NCBI GenBank assembly: GCA_004558525.1
Contig: SFCQ01000001.1
Span: 62,001-126,000, forward strand
Length of the DNA: 64,000 nucleotides
Source of the DNA: Clostridiales bacterium
Lineage (GTDB): Bacteria; Bacillota; Clostridia; Christensenellales; CAG-138
Reading direction: 5' to 3'
Shown: in pieces, positions 17,293-26,180 of the stretch
How the letters are laid out: the number at the start of each line of letters is the position of its first letter
How positions within the stretch are numbered: position 1 is the first letter of the stretch
Position numbers and translations under genes: made by a program
The notes under the pieces: model-generated
The model's database searches: none
Seen by the model: only the letters and a program-made list of their open reading frames with translations
What the model was told of the DNA's origin: nothing

Positions 17293-18147
17293 ATGCGCGA
17301 TATGGGAATTAAGGAGCTGCGCGGCGCGCCCGTGGCTGCCGGGATAGCGGAAACGCTCAAGCCGAGGATAGCCGCGCTTGCGGCGCAAAACAGCATACCA
17401 TGCCTGGGCGTGCTGCGCTTTGGCCAAAGGGAAGAGGATATAGCATACGAAAAGGGCCTGACTAAGCGCTTTAATGCGGCGGGGGCCTGCGTAAAGGTAA
17501 AGGCCCTGCCTGAAGATGCGGACGGGCTTGCCGCTCAAGCCGCGCTTACGGAGCTTAACGACGATAAATCGGTACACGGTATATTGGTGTTAAGGCCGCT
17601 GCCGGCCCGTATAGATGAAGATAAGCTTATGCGCCTGATACCTGCCGAAAAGGATGTGGACGGCATGGGCATGCTCAATGCCGGCCTGCTGCTTATGGGC
17701 AAAAGCTGCTTTGCGCCCTGCACGGCGCAGGCGGTAATGGAGCTTATAAGCTATTATGGCATAGAGCTTAATGGCAAAGCCGTATGCATTATAGGCCGCA
17801 GCAATGTTGCCGGCAAGCCGCTCGCCATGCTGCTGCTGAAGGAAAACGCTACGCCTACCATATGCCACACCAAAACGGCGGATATAAAAAAGGCCTGCCT
17901 TGACGCGGACATCATAATTGCCTCCGCAGGGAGCGCGGGAATGTTAAAGACGGATATGGTGAACGAAGCAAGCGTGCTTATAGACGTAGGCATAAACCTC
18001 GTTGGCGGCAGGCTCACAGGCGACGTGTCAAGGGAAGCCTGCGAAAGGGCCGCAATGTATACGCCCGTGCCCGGAGGCATAGGCGCGGTCACTACGGCTG
18101 TGCTGCTCATGCATACTGTGGAGGCTGCCGAGAAGGCGCAAGCATAA
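17293..18147 (+). CDS. FolD-type methylene-THF dehydrogenase, probably dehydrogenase-only
   Basis: NAD(P)-dependent enzyme interconverting 5,10-methylene-THF and 5,10-methenyl-THF; classical FolD also has cyclohydrolase activity. 284 residues; the Rossmann part shows IIGRSNVAGKPLAMLLL and TPVPGGIGAVTTAVLL. In the substrate site the usual Tyr-x-x-x-Lys reads Y52-E-K-G-L56, so the catalytic lysine appears replaced by Leu. In the human enzyme this lysine is needed for cyclohydrolase activity, which the adjacent FchA-like protein could supply. Last gene of the hut unit. Confidence 0.88.
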   Translation: MRDMGIKELRGAPVAAGIAETLKPRIAALAAQNSIPCLGVLRFGQREEDIAYEKGLTKRFNAAGACVKVKALPEDADGLAAQAALTELNDDKSVHGILVLRPLPARIDEDKLMRLIPAEKDVDGMGMLNAGLLLMGKSCFAPCTAQAVMELISYYGIELNGKAVCIIGRSNVAGKPLAMLLLKENATPTICHTKTADIKKACLDADIIIASAGSAGMLKTDMVNEASVLIDVGINLVGGRLTGDVSREACERAAMYTPVPGGIGAVTTAVLLMHTVEAAEKAQA

Positions 18148-18177
18148 GCCTAAGCTTTTGTTATTTGGAGGAATGAT

Positions 18178-18723
18178 GTGAAAAGGACTGCGCTCATTAT
18201 TCTGGCGCTTGTTGTGCTCGTTTTGCTCACGGCCTGCCAAAAGAAGGTTGCAACATATACCATAACCATGCAGGACGGCACGCCGTATACGGTAAACACC
18301 TCGGCAAAAACGGTGTTTGACGGCATGTACACATATGCATATGAGTTTTACGGAAACTCCGAAAACTATACCCTGACCCTTACCTATCCGGACTCAAGCA
18401 CATACTCTTACCGTATGCAGGCAGGAGCATTGGTTGGCTATGGGGCTGCTTTTGACGGGGCGAGCGGCTATGCCGAGCCTGACATACTAAAAGAAGCGCT
18501 CTCCCAAGCCGCGCCGAGCAAGCGCACGCCGGAGCGCACAGCTATAATAATTGTGCTTATACTGGCCGGAGCCATAACCCTGGCTGCGCCGAGGTTTGCA
18601 TGGTTCATAGGCTACGGCTGGCGCTTCAAGGATTCAGAGCCTGGCGAATCGACGCTGATTATAAACCGCATAGGCGGCGCCATAGCGATAATAGTCGGCA
18701 TCGCCATGATAATATTCAAATGA
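18178..18723 (+). CDS. Small membrane lipoprotein of unknown function
   Basis: 181 residues with a lipoprotein signal (LVLLTAC, Cys20). Residues 25-80 look like a beta-rich extracellular domain (YTITMQDGTPYTV, YTLTLTYPDSSTYSYRM). Two hydrophobic helices follow (about 122-145 and 160-180), separated by the segment GWRFKDSEPGESTLIINRIGG, which recalls DUF6199-type C-termini, a weak match. GTG start with TTGGAGG upstream; two ATGs just before it are out of frame. It lies 31 bases after folD and may be co-transcribed. Confidence 0.6.
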   Translation: MKRTALIILALVVLVLLTACQKKVATYTITMQDGTPYTVNTSAKTVFDGMYTYAYEFYGNSENYTLTLTYPDSSTYSYRMQAGALVGYGAAFDGASGYAEPDILKEALSQAAPSKRTPERTAIIIVLILAGAITLAAPRFAWFIGYGWRFKDSEPGESTLIINRIGGAIAIIVGIAMIIFK

Positions 18724-18744
18724 ATTAAACAGCCAAAGCACAAA

Positions 18745-18773
18745 GCCGCCCTGACAAAGCCTTTACGGGCGGC
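18745..18773. terminator. Stem-loop between convergent genes
   Basis: GCCGCCC (18745-18751) pairs with GGGCGGC (18767-18773). On the minus strand it is followed by TTTGTGCTTT and would end the signal peptidase operon; it could also slow transcription from the plus strand. Confidence 0.6.
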
Positions 18774-19322
18774 TCATCTGAATATGGCGGCATCGTCTAT
18801 GGGGCAGGTGCGCACCGCCACGCGGCCGATTATGCGCTCCGCGCTTATTATCAGGGCTTCAGGCTCCGATGAAACAAGCTCTTCCCTTTTATCGGGCAGC
18901 AGCAGAAAGAAGCCCTGCTCTATTTCTGCCGCCGGCATATCGAGCCTTGATGCGGAACCGGTGTAGTCCTCCTCAAGCAGGCAGCCGTTTATGTATACCT
19001 TCCCGCAGGCTATCTCAGCCTGCTCGTTTGGCAGCGCTATGACGCGGCCGGTGTATATATCGCCGCCCAAAGGGGCGCGGTAGCAAACCATGTCCCCCCT
19101 TTTTGGTGAGGAGAAGAACAAAGCCAGCTTGTCGCAAAGAACTATGTCCCCCCTGTTGAGCGTTGGCGACATGCCGTTGTCCTGAATGGCTACGGCTGTG
19201 AACCAAAGCGTAAATATCAGCGCCACAACGGCGCCCGCAGCGAGTATGCAGGCAGCAAGCGTGTATATGTTAAGCTTAAGGTAGCTTTTTTTGTTCCTGG
19301 AGGATCTTGGGGAAAGCTCCAT
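18774..19322 (-). CDS. Signal peptidase I-like protein lacking the catalytic lysine
   Basis: 182 residues with one N-terminal transmembrane helix and a peptidase S26 domain. The serine motif is kept (NGMSPTLNRGDIVLCD), but the lysine motif, KRVIGLPGD in the neighbouring paralogue, reads GRVIALPNE, so the general-base Lys is Gly. The later GDNR...DSR box is also lost. It directly follows lepB (ATG 19322, RBS AAGGAG inside the lepB end). It may be an inactive partner or regulator, or use a different base. Function unknown. Confidence 0.82.
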   Translation of the reverse strand: MELSPRSSRNKKSYLKLNIYTLAACILAAGAVVALIFTLWFTAVAIQDNGMSPTLNRGDIVLCDKLALFFSSPKRGDMVCYRAPLGGDIYTGRVIALPNEQAEIACGKVYINGCLLEEDYTGSASRLDMPAAEIEQGFFLLLPDKREELVSSEPEALIISAERIIGRVAVRTCPIDDAAIFR

Positions 19323-19325
19323 CAA

Positions 19326-19931
19326 TTATACGCTCCTTCTTGCGTTAAGCGGCCATATGACGTAGTGAGCACGGGCTGCTACCCTTTCGTAGGGTATGGA
19401 GCCAACGCCCCAGGCGCGGCTGTCGCGGCTGTAGTTGCGGTTATCGCCGACAACAAAAACGCTGTTTTCGGGTATCACGGTTTCCCCCATGTCAAGGGCT
19501 ATATTGCCGCGCTCGTCCCAATATTCGGATTCGTCAAGCTCCTCGCCGTTAACGTAAAGTATGCCGTTTGTTATGCTTACCGTGTCCCCTGGCAGGCCTA
19601 TCACGCGCTTGACGCAGCTTGCGGTATAGCCGGGATAGTAGCATATGACTATTTCCCCGCGCTTAGGCGGCTCAAACCACAGGCTGACCTTTTCAACAAA
19701 CAGCCTTTCATTGTTCTTAAGGGTAGGCCACATGCTATCGCCGTCCACACGAACAGGCTCGGTTATAAAAAGCCTTATTGAAAGCGCTATAGCCAGCACC
19801 ATTATAAGATACAGCACGAACTGTATGTTTGAATCCCTTTTGTAGGGCGCGTCGTTTTCATGCGCCGCCTCAGCGGACTTCTTAAGACTGCTGAGCTGAG
19901 CCTTTGTTAATTGCTTTGCCTGTTCCATCAT
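19326..19931 (-). CDS. Signal peptidase I
   Basis: Membrane serine-lysine protease that removes signal peptides from secreted proteins. Visible: one N-terminal transmembrane helix, GDSMWPTLKNNE with the catalytic Ser, VKRVIGLPGD with the catalytic Lys, and GDNRNYSRDSRAWG. 201 residues. I start at ATG 19931, which overlaps the end of the DUF951 gene (ATGATGG); a longer open frame upstream lacks family similarity. Confidence 0.94.
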   Translation of the reverse strand: MMEQAKQLTKAQLSSLKKSAEAAHENDAPYKRDSNIQFVLYLIMVLAIALSIRLFITEPVRVDGDSMWPTLKNNERLFVEKVSLWFEPPKRGEIVICYYPGYTASCVKRVIGLPGDTVSITNGILYVNGEELDESEYWDERGNIALDMGETVIPENSVFVVGDNRNYSRDSRAWGVGSIPYERVAARAHYVIWPLNARRSV

Positions 19932-20167
19932 TCGTTTTTCCCTTCGGCAGTTTCTGATATTGCAGCCTGTGCCGCGCCCTGTGCGGCGGCTATGATGCGC
20001 TTTGCCCGCTTCAAAAACTCCACCCTGTCCATCATCACCACGCGCGCGCAGCCGCAGCATTTCAGCTTGACGTCCGCGCCGGTCCGTATTACGAGCCAGT
20101 CGTTGCAGCCGCACGCATGCGGCTTCCTCATCTCTATCCTGTCCCCTAAGCCAAAGTTGGTTATCAT
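19928..20167 (-). CDS. DUF951 family protein
   Basis: 79-residue protein of a family common in Firmicutes. The conserved start is GLGDRIEMRKPHACGCNDWLVIRTGADVKLKC, with a CGC pair and a CCGC pair that could bind zinc or nucleic acid. Family members usually lie near DNA-replication or S4-protein genes; here it is coupled to lepB by a 4-base overlap. The alanine-rich C-terminus is variable. Molecular function unknown. Confidence 0.88.
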   Translation of the reverse strand: MITNFGLGDRIEMRKPHACGCNDWLVIRTGADVKLKCCGCARVVMMDRVEFLKRAKRIIAAAQGAAQAAISETAEGKNE

Positions 20168-20227
20168 ATCCGGCTCCTAAAATGAGTATTTTGCCGTTAA
20201 ACGGCCGCTGTAAAGGGTATGCGCGGC

Positions 20228-21133
20228 TTAGTTAGCCCCTTCGTCATAGCGTGACGGCGGGCAGCCGCAGCCTGCAAGCTTCACGCCCTCCTTAACGAAT
20301 CGCGCATATATCCTTTCCGTAAGCTCGCGCTGCACGGCCCAATGCTCAAGCGGCTTTACCGGCATTATCATTCTAAGCGTTTTTGCATAGGCTGAAACAG
20401 CGTTTACGCCCAGCATTTGCGGCTTTGCTGCGGCCCTGTCCTTAAGCTCGTCAAACATGCGTTCACCCTCTTCAAGCATTATCGCCTTGACCCTTTCACA
20501 ATCGGCGTCTATCGCTACCGGCGCATCTATTACGGCAAGCGAATCGGAGCGCGAATAGTTGGTCAGCGCCTTTATGGAGCCGTTAGGCACAACGCTTATC
20601 TCTCCGGTAAATGCGCGGATGGTAGTTGTTCTCAATGTTATGGCCTCCACCGTGCCGGTTATGCCGGAGATAGAAACGTAATCGCCAACGCAGAACTGAT
20701 CCTCAAACAGCAGGAAGAAGCCGCTGACTATATCCGATATAAGGCTCTGCGCGCCTATGCCGAGCACTACGCCGCCTATTCCGGCGGCAGCCAACAAGGA
20801 GCGCACGCTTGAGCCGAAGCCAAGCTCGCTTGCTATAAGCGCCGCCGCCATAAAGTAGGTGATGTATTTGATTATGCTGACGACAAGCGTGCGGAGCGTT
20901 TGTATTTTATTCTGCCTTGCCTGGTCAAGGTGCAGCTTGCTGAGCTTAAAGGCCTTGTTTAGGACATGCCTGAGCAGAAACGCCACCAAAAATGTCGCCA
21001 GCAGTATAAGCGCTATATCGATTATAGTGGAAACGAAGCCAAGGCCCTTTTCGGCCAACGCCTTATCCACGGAGGTTATAAACAGCGCCATAGCCCCTCC
21101 AAATGCCCATGATACGCAAAGCGCAAAGGACAT
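20228..21133 (-). CDS. MscS family mechanosensitive ion channel
   Basis: Small-conductance mechanosensitive channel that releases solutes on hypo-osmotic shock. 301 residues: three predicted transmembrane helices (about 10-110), the pore/TM3 region LLAAAGIGGVVLGIGAQSLISDIVSGFF, then the Sm-like beta domain (VGDYVSISGITGTVEAITLRTT) and a cytoplasmic alpha-beta domain. It ends in an unusual GCGCPPSRYDEGAN tail. Confidence 0.93.
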   Translation of the reverse strand: MSFALCVSWAFGGAMALFITSVDKALAEKGLGFVSTIIDIALILLATFLVAFLLRHVLNKAFKLSKLHLDQARQNKIQTLRTLVVSIIKYITYFMAAALIASELGFGSSVRSLLAAAGIGGVVLGIGAQSLISDIVSGFFLLFEDQFCVGDYVSISGITGTVEAITLRTTTIRAFTGEISVVPNGSIKALTNYSRSDSLAVIDAPVAIDADCERVKAIMLEEGERMFDELKDRAAAKPQMLGVNAVSAYAKTLRMIMPVKPLEHWAVQRELTERIYARFVKEGVKLAGCGCPPSRYDEGAN

Positions 21134-21178
21134 GACTTTTTATTGAAATATTATACCAGCGCTTATATTGCGCGTCAA

Positions 21179-22633
21179 TCAATCCTCAGCCTCGCCGTCA
21201 AAGCCCATCATGCCGCCGCTGAACAGGCCGCCGCCGCTTGGCGTCTGATAGCTGTAATCAGGAACGCTTACATTGGTCCGCGTCAGTCCGGCTTCCGCGT
21301 AGGCAAGGTCGAGCAGCTCGTTCATCTGGGCCGAATAGATGTCAAGATACGGCTTACATTCGCGCCTTATGGCTGTCTTAAGCTCGCCCCTTAATGATGA
21401 AAGCCTGCTTTTTGTGCCGCTTGAAATATAGCTGCCGTAGCTTTGCACAAAGCTTTTTGCTTCATTATATAGATTGGCTGCCGTGTAAAGCTCGTTTTGT
21501 ATAGCGGCATTGTTGAGCGCGGCATTGGCCAATATGGCTTCGCCGTCAACCTCGGGGTCTATTATAACGTCGGCATTGAAAACGTCTTTTATAAGCGTTT
21601 TAAGCTTCTCCGCGTCAACGAGCCATACGTCCCTTTGATAAAGGCTGGCAAATTTTCCTTTTACCATATGCCTGTTCAGCTGCTCGCTGTCCATGCGCAC
21701 GGCTATAAGCGAAAGCGAGCATATCTGCTCAAAGGAAAGGTCTGTGTCAATGCAGTCCGATACGGCCTTGTATATCTTTGGCATGTTGGCTATCTGGCCG
21801 GTGGACTTCATCTGCTCGAATATAGCCATAAGCATACGCTGCTGCCTGTCCGCCCTTGCGGTGTCGCTGCTGCCCTTCCTTTGCCTGCAATAGTCAAGCA
21901 CGGCCTGGCCGTCAAGGTGCTGCAGGCCCGGGTGCAGCTCACGCCCGTTCATGTATACGTCTATATCCACCTCATAATCCACGCCGCCCATAGCGTCAAC
22001 TATTTCCTTAACGGCGTTCATATCAAAGCTTACATAATAGCTTACCGGTATGCCGCCTATAAGCCGGCTCACGGTGTTCATCTCGCTTTGATAGCCGCCG
22101 TGCTTCATCATGCCTCCCCTTGAAAATGCCTCGTTTATCTTATTGAAGGGATCAAGCTCGTCTATAAGCAGGCCGTCCTTGCCATAAAGCTTGACATAGC
22201 TGTCCCTGGGGAAGGTTATCATGTCAACATCGCCCGTTTTGAAGTTGACCGTTACAAGTATTATCGTATCCGAGCGGAAGGAGTTGGACTCCGCCCTCTC
22301 CACGCTCCTGTCTATACCCATAACAAGTATGTTGACACGGTTATTCATAAAGGAAAGGTCGGCCATGCCCTCAAGCTCGGCCTCGCTGATCGGCGTTGCG
22401 GTAGGCTCAGGCGTAGGCTCAACAGGCGCCGCCGAAGCTTCCGGCGGGGCTGCGGGCGGAGTCTGTGTAACGGTAGCCTCCGGCGCAACGGTCACCGGCT
22501 CGCGTGTTACGGGCGCATCGGCAAACACGTTGCCCGGGTCGTTCACGCGCAGATAGAATATCGCTATGGCGCCAAGACAAACGAGCAGCGCGGCGGCCAA
22601 GACTATCAATATTGTTTTAAGAGTCTTTTTCAT
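21179..22633 (-). CDS. LytR-CpsA-Psr (LCP) family cell-wall glycopolymer transferase
   Basis: Membrane enzyme attaching teichoic acid or other phosphate-linked polymers to peptidoglycan. One transmembrane helix (about residues 7-28), a Pro/Thr/Ala-rich linker (about 40-80), then the LCP domain: NILVMGIDRS, SDTIILVTVNFKTGDVDMITFPRDSYV, and the conserved Arg-rich segment YCRQRKGSSDTARADRQQR. The remaining 130 residues are helical and end in GGGLFSGGMMGF. The start is ATG 22633 with GGAAAGG upstream; the open frame extends 96 codons further but through AT-rich intergenic DNA. Confidence 0.93.
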   Translation of the reverse strand: MKKTLKTILIVLAAALLVCLGAIAIFYLRVNDPGNVFADAPVTREPVTVAPEATVTQTPPAAPPEASAAPVEPTPEPTATPISEAELEGMADLSFMNNRVNILVMGIDRSVERAESNSFRSDTIILVTVNFKTGDVDMITFPRDSYVKLYGKDGLLIDELDPFNKINEAFSRGGMMKHGGYQSEMNTVSRLIGGIPVSYYVSFDMNAVKEIVDAMGGVDYEVDIDVYMNGRELHPGLQHLDGQAVLDYCRQRKGSSDTARADRQQRMLMAIFEQMKSTGQIANMPKIYKAVSDCIDTDLSFEQICSLSLIAVRMDSEQLNRHMVKGKFASLYQRDVWLVDAEKLKTLIKDVFNADVIIDPEVDGEAILANAALNNAAIQNELYTAANLYNEAKSFVQSYGSYISSGTKSRLSSLRGELKTAIRRECKPYLDIYSAQMNELLDLAYAEAGLTRTNVSVPDYSYQTPSGGGLFSGGMMGFDGEAED

Positions 22634-22839
22634 CGATTTATGCCTTTCCAGCGGCGCAAATGCTTTTAGCGCCGGCCAAACGGAATTATACATCATTATA
22701 ACAGATATGGCTATAAACAAACCGGCGCCGAAAATGAACTGTTTTTGAATTTTCCGCGCCGCAGAAAAAGGGCTGAATGTGGCGCAGGATACCATGGATA
22801 TATTATATATAATTTCTTGACTTTTTTGTGAAAACACCG

Positions 22840-22868
22840 TTGACATTGGGATTATATATATGTATAAT
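22840..22868 (+). promoter_or_regulatory. Promoter of the amino-acid permease gene
   Basis: TTGACA (22840-22845), 17-base spacer, TATAAT (22863-22868), close to consensus. The leader of about 155 bases is very AT-rich and holds a small stem GTCTGA/TCAGAC at about 22892-22919. The remainder of the 22634-23032 gap is AT-rich with no gene. Confidence 0.8.
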
Positions 22869-23032
22869 ACACGCATTAGAGTGTTTGCGATGTCTGACCT
22901 GCATAGGTATATATCAGACAACCTTATAATATATATTATAATATACTATAACCATATCGAGCTGTATCGGTATGTTGTAGCTGTATTATGATTATAAATT
23001 GTTTTGTTTTAATAAAAAACAGGAGGTATCCC

Positions 23033-24442
23033 ATGGACAATCAGTTGAAGAAAAAGTATGGTTTGTTCACAGCCATATGCATGGTAGTCGGCATCGTAAT
23101 AGGCTCCGGCGTGTTCTTTAAGGCGCAGACCATATTGAACATTACGATGGGCGATCTGCCGCTGGGCATATTGGCGTGGATAATCGGCGGCGTGATAATG
23201 CTTATATGCGTTCTTGCGTTTTCCATGATGGCGCAAAAGTACGTTAAGGTGAACGGCATAGTGGACTATGCTGAAGCTACTGTAGGCAAAAAATACGGCT
23301 ATTATGTCGGCTGGTTCATGACGACCATCTATTATCCAACGCTTACAAGTGTGCTTTGCTGGCTCTCCGCAAGATATACGCTTGTATTCATAACCTCCTG
23401 CTGGCCTGACTTTCCGCTTATAATCCCCGCTGCGGAGGGCGGCTGCGTAATAGGGCCTGAATGTATAGCGCTCATGCTGTTCTATATGTGCTGCGCATAC
23501 TTTGTAAACGCAATATCGCCCAAGCTTGCAGGCAAGTTCCAGACCAGCACTACCGTTATAAAGCTTATCCCTCTCGGGCTGATGGCTGTGGTAGGCATAA
23601 TAGCCGGCCTTGTCAGCCCGACCCATATGCTTGTAAACAACTTTACCGCCGCGCAGAATATTATACTGCCGGACGGTACGACTAAAACCTCCCTGCTGCT
23701 TGCGGCGGTTTGCGCAACGGCCTTCGCCTATGAGGGCTGGATAATAGCCACCAGCATAAACGCGGAGCTTAAGGATGCGAAGAAGAACCTGCCAAAGGCC
23801 CTTACTATCGGCGCGATAGTAGTAGTTTCCGTGTACATAGCATACTACCTTGGCGTGGCCGGCGGCGCAAGCGTAGAGACCCTTATGCAGGACGGCGCGA
23901 CCACGGCGTTTACGAACATATTCGGCGGCGTGCTTGGCAATATACTCAACCTGTTCATAGCGATATCCTGCATGGGTACTATGAACGGCCTTATGCTCGG
24001 CTGCACACGCGGCATGTACGCGCTTGCTACCAGGGGCGAAGGCCCAAAGCCCGAGGTGTTTGCCCAGATAGACCCCGAGACCAACATGCCCAACAACGCC
24101 TCCATATTCGCGCTGCTCATGTGCGGCTTCTGGGGACTGTACTTCTATCTGGCGTGTCTGGCTGGAACGTGGAGCGGCCCGTTCGCGTTCGATTCGTCTG
24201 AGCTGCCCATAATAACCATATACCTTCTTTACATTCCCATATTCATAGTATGGATGAAGAAGGAGAAGGACGAAAAAGCTTTCAAGCGCTTTGTGCTGCC
24301 GATACTCGGCGTATTAGCCAGCATGTTCATGGTGTATGCCAGCATAGTCGGCCACGGCATGGAGAACGTTTGGTACCTTATAGTATTTGCCGTATTCATG
24401 GCTATAGGCTGGCTGGTCAACAGAAAGAATAAAAAGATCTAA
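23033..24442 (+). CDS. APC-superfamily amino-acid permease
   Basis: Membrane amino-acid transporter, 469 residues, about 12 hydrophobic segments. The N-terminal motif GLFTAICMVVGIVIGSGVFFKA is the unwound TM1 typical of the APC family; ATAFAYEGWIIATSINAELKDAKKNLPKA is the TM6 region of the same family. ATG 23033 follows AGGAGG at 23022-23027. It stands alone between a strong promoter and a hairpin terminator, just upstream of the selenium and glycine-reductase island. Substrate not determinable, possibly serving Stickland-type metabolism. Confidence 0.9.
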   Translation: MDNQLKKKYGLFTAICMVVGIVIGSGVFFKAQTILNITMGDLPLGILAWIIGGVIMLICVLAFSMMAQKYVKVNGIVDYAEATVGKKYGYYVGWFMTTIYYPTLTSVLCWLSARYTLVFITSCWPDFPLIIPAAEGGCVIGPECIALMLFYMCCAYFVNAISPKLAGKFQTSTTVIKLIPLGLMAVVGIIAGLVSPTHMLVNNFTAAQNIILPDGTTKTSLLLAAVCATAFAYEGWIIATSINAELKDAKKNLPKALTIGAIVVVSVYIAYYLGVAGGASVETLMQDGATTAFTNIFGGVLGNILNLFIAISCMGTMNGLMLGCTRGMYALATRGEGPKPEVFAQIDPETNMPNNASIFALLMCGFWGLYFYLACLAGTWSGPFAFDSSELPIITIYLLYIPIFIVWMKKEKDEKAFKRFVLPILGVLASMFMVYASIVGHGMENVWYLIVFAVFMAIGWLVNRKNKKI

Positions 24443-24478
24443 AGCGGCATAAGCAAGCCGGAACAACAAACGACAGTA

Positions 24479-24705
24479 TATCCCCGCAGCCGATGCTGCG
24501 GGGATACAGAGTTTCGAAAAAGTGGCTATTCGCCACTTTTTCCAGTTTTTACGGGCTTTGCCTCTCGCTCAAGCTCCCGGGCGGCAAAACCCGTAAAGTA
24601 CGAAAACCTCTGGGTTTTCATCCGTTCTGACGTGCATGCTGTCAGAGACGGAATAAAGCTTAAGGGGCTTGCGCCCCTTAACAACCCCGCGGTTTATCTG
24701 CATGG
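24479..24705. repeat. Hairpin-array repeat (family B, inverted copy) following a perfect terminator stem
   Basis: TATCCCCGCAGC and GCTGCGGGGATA form a perfect 12-bp stem over CGAT (24479-24506), the probable permease terminator. Directly after it come the family-B modules in reverse order: CGAAAAAGTGGC/GCCACTTTTTC (24515-24542), GGGCTTTGCC/GGCAAAACCC, GAAAACC/GGTTTTC, CTGAC/GTCAG-like and AAGGGGC/GCCCCTT, ending near the GGTTTATC at 24690. A second terminator copy is not visible here. Confidence 0.7.
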
Positions 24706-24828
24706 ATAATTATATGGATTAGATTACAGCATATAAGGCGATCAATCATTGTTAAAATCAATAATAACCATTCTTTATTCAAAAGCAGAATTAGCCAATT
24801 CATGCTATACATTCTATAATTAACTCAA

Positions 24829-24987
24829 GGAAGCACTGATCGAACCGGCGCGGCGTCATGGCTGCTGATCATTCCGTCACAGCTTATGCAAAAAGCCTCG
24901 ACATAGCTCCGCTGTGCCTGCGTTTTTTGCCCGGCTCAGACAAAAACCATCTCACCTGCCGCCGTCTCTTATTTGATCGGCACTTCC
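24829..24987. repeat. MITE-like repeat (family A, longest copy) upstream of the selenium genes
   Basis: 159 bases with inverted ends GGAAGCACTGATCGAA and TTTGATCGGCACTTCC (the reverse of the second matches the first at most positions). The interior shares segments with 16454-16603 and 6457-6533, for example CGTCACAGCT and TGCAAAAAGCCTC. No transposase; non-autonomous element. It ends about 55 bases before the yedE start. The 24706-24828 stretch before it is AT-rich with no gene seen. Confidence 0.7.
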
Positions 24988-25041
24988 TCAGCGCGGCATG
25001 TACGCGCTATGGAATTTTATTTTATTGTAGGAGATACGCAT

Positions 25042-26127
25042 ATGAAAAAGGTAAACTGGTTGGTCGTTATCGCCGGCGCAATAGTCGGCATTGCGGCTGT
25101 GCTGCTCACCGTGCTTGGCAACCCCAAGAACATGGGCTTCTGCATAGCCTGCTTTTTGAGGGACATTGCCGGCGCGTGCAAGCTGCATGGCGCGACTGTT
25201 GTTCAGTATGTAAGGCCTGAGATAATAGGCCTTGTCCTTGGTTCCTGCATAATGGCGCTGATAACCGGCGAATGGCGCTCAAAGGGCGGCTCTTCACCGG
25301 CTACAAGGTTCGTTCTCGGCGCGTTTGTTATGATAGGGGCGCTTGCGTTCCTCGGCTGCCCGCTGCGCATGGTAATACGCCTTGGCGGCGGCGATCTTAA
25401 CGCGCTTGTCGGCCTTATCGGCTTTACGATAGGCATTTTCATAGGAGTTCAGTTCACAAAGCGCGGCTTTTCCCTTAAGCGCAACTATACACTCGCTGTC
25501 ACCGAGGGCAGCGTCCTCCCTGCGCTTATGATAGGACTCCTCATATTGGTTATCGCCGTACCCTCGCTCTTTAATTCAAGCGAAAAAGGCCCCGGCACAA
25601 TGCATGCCAATATGTTCATCGCCCTGGGCATAGCGCTTATAGTTGGCGCGCTTGCGCAGAGGAGCCGTCTTTGCATGGTTGGCGGCATACGCGATGGCAT
25701 GATGTTTGGCGATTTCAAGCTGCTGTATGGCTTTGTGGCCATATTCCTCGTGGTGCTTATAGGCAATCTTGCGCTTGGCAGCTTCAAGCTCGGCTTCAGC
25801 GGTCAGCCTGTTGCGCATAGCGACCATGTTTGGAATCTGCTCGGCATGCTGCTGGTCGGCTGGGGCTCGGTATTGCTCGGCGGCTGCCCGCTCAGGCAGC
25901 TTATACTTGCGGGCGAGGGCAATGGCGATAGCGCCATAGCCGTGCTTGGCATGATAGCCGGAGCTGCGTTTGCGCACAACTTTGGCCTTGCCGGAGCCGC
26001 CGCAACGGCCGAGGCTGCCGGCGGCGTAGGCACAAACGGCAGGATAGCGGTAATACTTGGCATAGCCGTAGTGCTTGTCATCTCGCTTGCCAACATGCCC
26101 AAGAAAGAAGCTGCAAAGGCTGAGTAA
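25042..26127 (+). CDS. YedE-type putative selenium transporter
   Basis: 361-residue membrane protein with about 9-10 hydrophobic segments of the YeeE/YedE family. Cysteine-bearing repeats typical of the family are present: NMGFCIACFLRDIAG, FLGCPLRMVIRLGGGDLNA, SRLCMVGGIRDGMMFGD and LLGGCPLRQLILAGEGN. Members found next to sel genes are proposed selenium importers, and the order here (yedE, tusA-like, DUF3343, selA, selB) supports this. ATG 25042 with GTAGGAG upstream. Confidence 0.85.
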   Translation: MKKVNWLVVIAGAIVGIAAVLLTVLGNPKNMGFCIACFLRDIAGACKLHGATVVQYVRPEIIGLVLGSCIMALITGEWRSKGGSSPATRFVLGAFVMIGALAFLGCPLRMVIRLGGGDLNALVGLIGFTIGIFIGVQFTKRGFSLKRNYTLAVTEGSVLPALMIGLLILVIAVPSLFNSSEKGPGTMHANMFIALGIALIVGALAQRSRLCMVGGIRDGMMFGDFKLLYGFVAIFLVVLIGNLALGSFKLGFSGQPVAHSDHVWNLLGMLLVGWGSVLLGGCPLRQLILAGEGNGDSAIAVLGMIAGAAFAHNFGLAGAAATAEAAGGVGTNGRIAVILGIAVVLVISLANMPKKEAAKAE

Positions 26128-26180
26128 GCCTGAGCTTACAGCAAAAAGACTATTTGACTGATTGAAAGGAATATACTACC

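Noticed and set aside
24829..24987. Small RNA gene or riboswitch upstream of yedE
   Set aside because: The segment is a dispersed repeat also present at 16454 and 6457 and matches no riboswitch core.
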